Source: Acanthochlamys bracteata (lineage: Eukaryota; Streptophyta; Magnoliopsida; Pandanales; Velloziaceae). From it: 64,000 nucleotides of DNA. The stretch is from positions 4,962,501 to 5,026,500 of the forward strand of contig CM034128.1 of NCBI GenBank assembly GCA_019914995.1, in the 5' to 3' direction. The position numbers were made by a program, and so were the translations under genes. A model generated the notes under the pieces. It was not told the DNA's origin. It worked only from the letters and a program-made list of their open reading frames with translations, and did no database searches. The stretch's first letter is position 1; each line of letters starts with the position of its first letter. This document shows, one piece after another, positions 59,101 to 64,000 of the stretch.

Positions 59101-61372
59101 ATTTTTAAAAAACTGTTGAGTGATGGTATGATTTTTATAAATGGAAACACACCTGACAACATACGTATATACTACTAGACTGTAAACAAAATGTATTCAG
59201 CTATTATTTAATATTAATAGAGAAAATAATTTTTGCTACACGTGCTACGTATATATATTGTGGATGTATTTGTTTGCTCTATAAGGAGTAAATTTTTGCG
59301 AAATTGAAGTGTAGCGTTTGAAGAATACTAAAATGCTTCATTTGATGGATACTGATAAATTCAGAGAAATTCAATGAGCTCTCAAAAAAATTGAGCAAAG
59401 GAAAACAGTAAAAAACACATTAATGTGTTTCTAGGCCCTCGCATGACCTAATATTCTTGCGTCTTTTTTCATCAACTTTTTGGAATTATTTTAGTTAATC
59501 CTTCTAGAGCCACTAAAAAAAATCTAAACAATAGATCGCTAGTCTAGCGGATTCTTCTGTTGCCGAAGGCATTAGACATTGCTAGCGGCGATGCTTTTCA
59601 GTCCTTCTCTAAAGAAAGTTTTTCAAACAGACCGATGGTTAAGGAGATAAGAGAATGTCATTATCATCCATCAGCTGACTGCCAACACTGACAACTTATC
59701 AGATTGTTTATCAACAAACTGGTGACATTCCATGAAGAGAGGCGAATATTTTGAATGTAAGTTGGTACGGTGATGCTATAACTTTTCTGAAAAGCTAACA
59801 AGTTAAGGTGAAAAAATAAACCCGCTTCTGTTTTAAAGAGTGGGAAACAACTCATGCCCACTTCAACACTTCAGTCACTGAGTCGATTTCCTCTGAATTT
59901 CGTGGAACCTGGTATCAAAGGTACGTGAAAGTCATACTCACTTGATAACACCTAGGTGGAAAAGTTTTGCAGTACAAGTTAAAGGACGGTACGTATTTCT
60001 GTTCCTGTTTTGGTTAGGTTATTAGAGTCGACAAGCATTGGTGGATGTAAAAAAGCGATTTGGTTTGCATGCTTCAAAACCCACACGAAATGTTTAATGA
60101 GAGCTGTCGCTGTCCAAGTACTACTCATTCCATTAGTATTGGATGCAACTGTTACTCCTTGGGGACACATGGTGCATTGAATGCCCTGATTAGGACAGGT
60201 CTCATCATATTTGACTTACTTAGCATAGAATACAATATGGATTTGTGTTGTTCTTCTTTAGAAGAAGACCAGACAAGTTTCAACGGAAAAAAAATTAGGT
60301 AGAATGCAGATTTTTTATTCTTTCAGGAGTAAGTGATGGTGGAAAGCATGTGCGTCAGCTATTTAATTAATTAAACATGACTGCGGCAGCAATTACTTTG
60401 CTTCTGAACTTATGTAGAAATAAATATTCGTAGTATATGCTAACATAATGTACTCAAAACAGTTGCCTTCGGAGGAGCTCCAGTGTAAACTTTTACCGAA
60501 TGCTGCCAGTAATGAAGAAGGTATGTGATAACACCACCGAGAACGCTGGAAAACTTTATTCTCTTTGTTCCAGACGCCACTGTTTCAGCTACTGCAGAGT
60601 CACTAAAATCAGCAAACTCTATAGTAAGCAATGACAAATGATATCCTTGTTATGTAATCATCAAACCAGAATGACGTAGGCAGACTGCTTCCGCTTTTTT
60701 TTGACAGGCTCTTACAGACAAAAAAAGTCTGAAAGTCCAACTACAATGAATAACATTTATAAATGAGATACTCGCGACTTATACTTTTGGTTAGAGTAGA
60801 TTGCAAGAGGCCATTTCCTTTTGCTAGTGCAGTTCACAGGCAGTATACCAAATAAATTTCCAGAAGCATAACCAACGGGATCCATTCTGGAAGCATCGAT
60901 TTTAGAATGGTCTGCCTATAATGTTTAGCAGTCCGGATACCACCAGTGCAGTCATCCTATTAGGATGAAGGGTAAAATGAATTAGAAACCAACTAGAGTG
61001 ATCAGAATGATGAGGCAGGCGTCATCTGAAGCATCTGATTCATAACAATTTTACAACAGATCTACAACCTCAGCTATCAGTATAGGATGAAGGGCAAAAT
61101 GTACAAGGCACATGAAGAGCTGTCAATTCCTGAAAGAAGAAACCTCCCTGACTAATGGTATCATTTTGTATACATTCACTTGTGCTACAGAACTGTACAT
61201 ATGTCTGACAATTTGGACTAAACTAGTTCTTGTCCTATGCTAGACTAGTTCTTGTCATATGCTAGGCTGGCGGGACTGAGCATATGCTTAATGTACACAA
61301 ACTGGCACGACAATACTTCCAGGAGACGATATGAATTATAATTGTACAGGTTATGAACTAGGACAGGTTGCC
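59101..61372. other. Region between convergent ALMT and DGD1 genes
   Basis: About 2.3 kb between the two stop codons. Scattered short frames (for example minus 60440-60637 and 59979-60170) show no recognised domain. The DGD1 3' untranslated region must occupy the right part, and the ALMT 3' untranslated region the first few hundred bases. The central part is not A/T-extreme and might contain an old gene fragment. Confidence 0.5.
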
Positions 61373-63804
61373 TCACCAACCATAAACAGGATGCTGCACG
61401 TGGGGAGGTAAGAGATGTAAATCTTGGGAGTGTTGCTTGTCATAATCTCGTGTGCCAGGTATTGCGCCAGTAGCCAACCTCAAGACCTCATTTCCTGTAA
61501 GACAGTGATGAGCCAATGCCAAGCCCCCGTCCACAATTTCTGTCAAACTCGGCATTGAAATCGATTTCCTCATTTTCAAATTCTTGTTACCATTCATAGA
61601 CTCTCTGATGTTATCATCCAAAACCTTGTTTAGCTCCGAGTACTCCATGAATCTCTGTGTAGCTGCCTCCCATGACAGGTTGTACCTCTGTTCAGGTGTG
61701 AGGGGTTGGGGTTCACTAGATAGTGCCTCTTTAACTTTCTCAACAAAGTCCTGGGATGTCTTGTATGTCAAACAGTTGGGAAATGCCCTGAAGAAATCAT
61801 TTGAAGGGTGATCAGCACAGATAACAAACTTCCCCATGGCTAGTGCCTCTGCTGTTGCCGTACATAAAACATCACTAACACTAGGGTTTATGAAAACTTT
61901 GTACCTGTGGAGAAAAGGTGTAAAACGGTATTCAGATCACAAGCTTACTAAGCAGAGGAAAAGATGTCAAATAAAGGGAAGTTCTAAATACCCGTGGAGC
62001 GAGTCATCTGCATGATCCCTTCCTTTGAGGAAGTTAAGATTGAGGTCCAATTTCCTGGCTGCTGATTGAACTTCATGAGAGTCCTCTCCATTACCATACA
62101 CATCCAAATTGAAATCTTGCAGGTCATTCTTATGCTTTGCTAACAAATCTATTAGTTCTCTGTAGCCTTTTGCCCAGACCATCTTCCCCAAGAAATATGC
62201 TCCTTTAGAAAATGATTGTTGTCCATTTTGACTTTCAGCTGCTACCCTTTCTCCAATTTTCAAAAACTTAGGATTTACTCCATGAACATTGCACACAACA
62301 GACTTCGGTAGATCCTGTGTTGCTGCAGAAAGACGCAAAACCTGCACATCCAGTAGCAACCAACAATTGTTGTCTTGAAATGAACAGGAAACATAGCTTG
62401 CCTTAAAACAACCTGGAAATAGCTGGGTAAGAAATCAGCAAAATAAAATTATGCGCACACAATTCCATACCTTGTGGCAGTATGCTCTTGTCACCCAGTT
62501 GTTAATATGCTTGACAAGGAATGCTTGGAAAGCCCCATATTTCTCCCTCTTAATGTACTCCAAGTAATTTGTGTGCACAACACCAACCACATGATTAAAT
62601 TTATCTGTCCACCGCTTTCCATGATGGTACCAGTTAAGGTGTTCCGGCTCTTCAAGTATCGCAATATCTGCTTCTTTAGCAGAAATGAATTTAGAAGTGT
62701 CTCCGGCAGGTATTATGCTCCGCCTTTCTTTTGAGAACTAAGAAATGAAGGAACATACATTAAGCAAGACCAAAGAAACAAAAATTATTTGTTCTTGAAA
62801 GTTCAAAAAGGTAATTATGCTATGCGCTCTAATAATACCTTTCCTGGATAGAAGGAGATTTTAAAATCTGCCCTAAAACCAACCCTCTCTTCAAGCCAGT
62901 TGCGTATGTAAGCTTCCTGCTCTTCAGGGGTACTAAAAGTCATGCTATTAGGATAAACAAGTTCCTGATCTGACTTGCAAAGCCAAGGAACAACCAAAGT
63001 TACACTCTGCTTAGCTGATTTGGCTAAGTATGCTGCTCTAAACAATGGATTTACAGCAGTTCCAGTCATCCAGGGTAGGCTGGCAGTTGTTACTATGGCT
63101 ACGTTCCGTTTCTTGTCCACAGAGTCATGCTTTGGATACTCAGACCAGAAGCCATCATCAGAGTGATGTCCGGTACTCTGAAGCACACTAGCAATTCTCA
63201 AATCAAGCTCATCATTTACATTCCCGTTTCCAAGAGTTGATGCTTCTCCAGAAGAAACATGATTTAGTAAAAACTGATCTTTGCGTCTACTGCACAGAGC
63301 CTCCACAATCTTGTCACATATATCTAGAGAAGACATTTTGAAGATGTAAGAAAGTGCTAAGCAGAAACAGAAAGTGTTATCTGAAATTGTGTTCAAAGGA
63401 ATCACAGTTCATAATAATCTTTGAGTATGAGAATAATTCTCAATATAATCCATCAAGCAACTGGCATGCTTCTACTGTTTTTGTTTTGGATGCCTGAATT
63501 TGATATGTGCCATGTGTGATACATGTACAAAACAAAGCCATGATACACATTGTTGCAGTGAACTGTAATAAATGTCATTTTCATAGTTCCAAATAGAAGA
63601 ATGTGATAAAATATACTGCACCTATACTCTTTACATCTTAACTTCAAAATGTAATTTCAACATATTGGTTAAACTGTTCTAAAGTGAAAAACGAACAAAA
63701 TGCGGAGGAATCTTACCCCTTTTGATACCCAGGTGATCAAAAAGTGGTCCTGATTGTTTGACCAAGTATGCTAAAAGTTCAGGAAGATCAAGTGGTGGCA
63801 CTTC
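61373..63804 (-). CDS. DGD1: Digalactosyldiacylglycerol synthase 1, C-terminal part
   Basis: DGD1 transfers galactose from UDP-galactose to monogalactosyldiacylglycerol, making DGDG for thylakoid and other plastid membranes; it acts at the outer chloroplast envelope. Visible exons, 5' to 3' on the minus strand: 63804-63717, 63323-62839, 62737-62471, 62341-61992 and 61904-61373, giving the last 573 residues. Hallmarks are [36 protein letters not shown], the GT-B/GT4 acceptor-side segment [34 protein letters not shown], and the GT4 donor domain with [44 protein letters not shown] and [10 protein letters not shown]. The C-terminus is ...HPVYGW. The first visible exon is preceded by an AG acceptor, so the N-terminal exon or exons lie beyond 64000. 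The part seen is intact. It is DGD1-like rather than the shorter DGD2, because residues before the glycosyltransferase domain are present. Confidence 0.95.
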
Positions 63805-64000
63805 CTGCATCAGACAGTGAATTCAGAAAGAGATGCACAAACTCGATGAAGAATAACTACTTGAGCCATGAGTCCTATAATGCATGCAGAATGTCAACAA
63901 TAGAAGGTTGAATTAATGTCATTCATGGATATGCATCATCACTTTCTATAATGCAGTTTGTCAATGTGCATAAATATCATAGAAGTAGGCAATAACGAAC
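63805..64000 (-). other. Part of a DGD1 intron, running off the window
   Basis: On the minus strand, CTGTCTGATGCAG|GAAGTG gives a normal acceptor at 63805. The remaining bases are AT-rich non-coding sequence without a DGD1-like frame. Confidence 0.7.

Noticed and set aside
58827..59162. 111-codon minus-strand frame
   Set aside because: Antisense to the Ala-rich last exon of ALMT; an A/S/T-rich shadow.
59979..60637. Short minus-strand frames between ALMT and DGD1
   Set aside because: They do not connect through splice sites to any conserved protein; treated as non-coding.

Overview
This window looks like nuclear DNA of a flowering plant. The intergenic DNA is AT-rich, the genes have several short introns, and the proteins encoded are plant families: a BEL1-like homeodomain factor, an LHW/EMB1444-type bHLH factor, an ALMT anion channel and a DGD1 chloroplast lipid synthase. 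The repeats (Ty1-copia, CACTA, hAT, Tourist-like MITEs) are also typical of plants. The sequence alone does not let me name the species.

Layout. 1-29.0 kb has no convincing gene. It holds MITEs, two related non-autonomous hAT elements with 8-bp target duplications (6162-7013 and 7857-8730), a run of three MITEs (14.2-15.0 kb), and an approximately 11-kb CACTA-like block (15299-26176). That block contains a nested CACTA-like copy, an LTR-like sequence, two adjacent fold-back elements and a three-copy 222-bp tandem repeat. From 29.6 to 39.5 kb lie two convergent regulatory genes. BLH1-like (coding 30505-33078, +) has a spliced leader with three upstream ORFs. The LHW/EMB1444-type bHLH gene (34092-38837, -) has ten coding exons and one probable GC-AG intron. 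From 39.8 to 52.3 kb are two decayed Ty1-copia elements, both on the minus strand. The first (39810-44471) sits inside one arm of a long fold-back element, and the second is 48673-52346. From 57.0 to 64.0 kb lie a second convergent pair: an ALMT gene (57188-59100, +) and the 3' part of a DGD1 gene (61373-63804, -), whose 5' end is outside the window.

The four genes are not an operon or cluster. They act in separate processes: meristem and ovule transcription, vascular or root bHLH regulation, malate/anion transport, and galactolipid synthesis for plastid membranes. Exon models were built by hand from GT(or GC)/AG sites, reading-frame continuity and family conservation, and every exon joins in frame. 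I did not find a clearly new multi-gene system. The features most worth a second look are the BLH1 leader with an upstream ORF that crosses a splice junction, the long fold-back element split by a copia insertion, the GC-AG intron, and the nested CACTA block.
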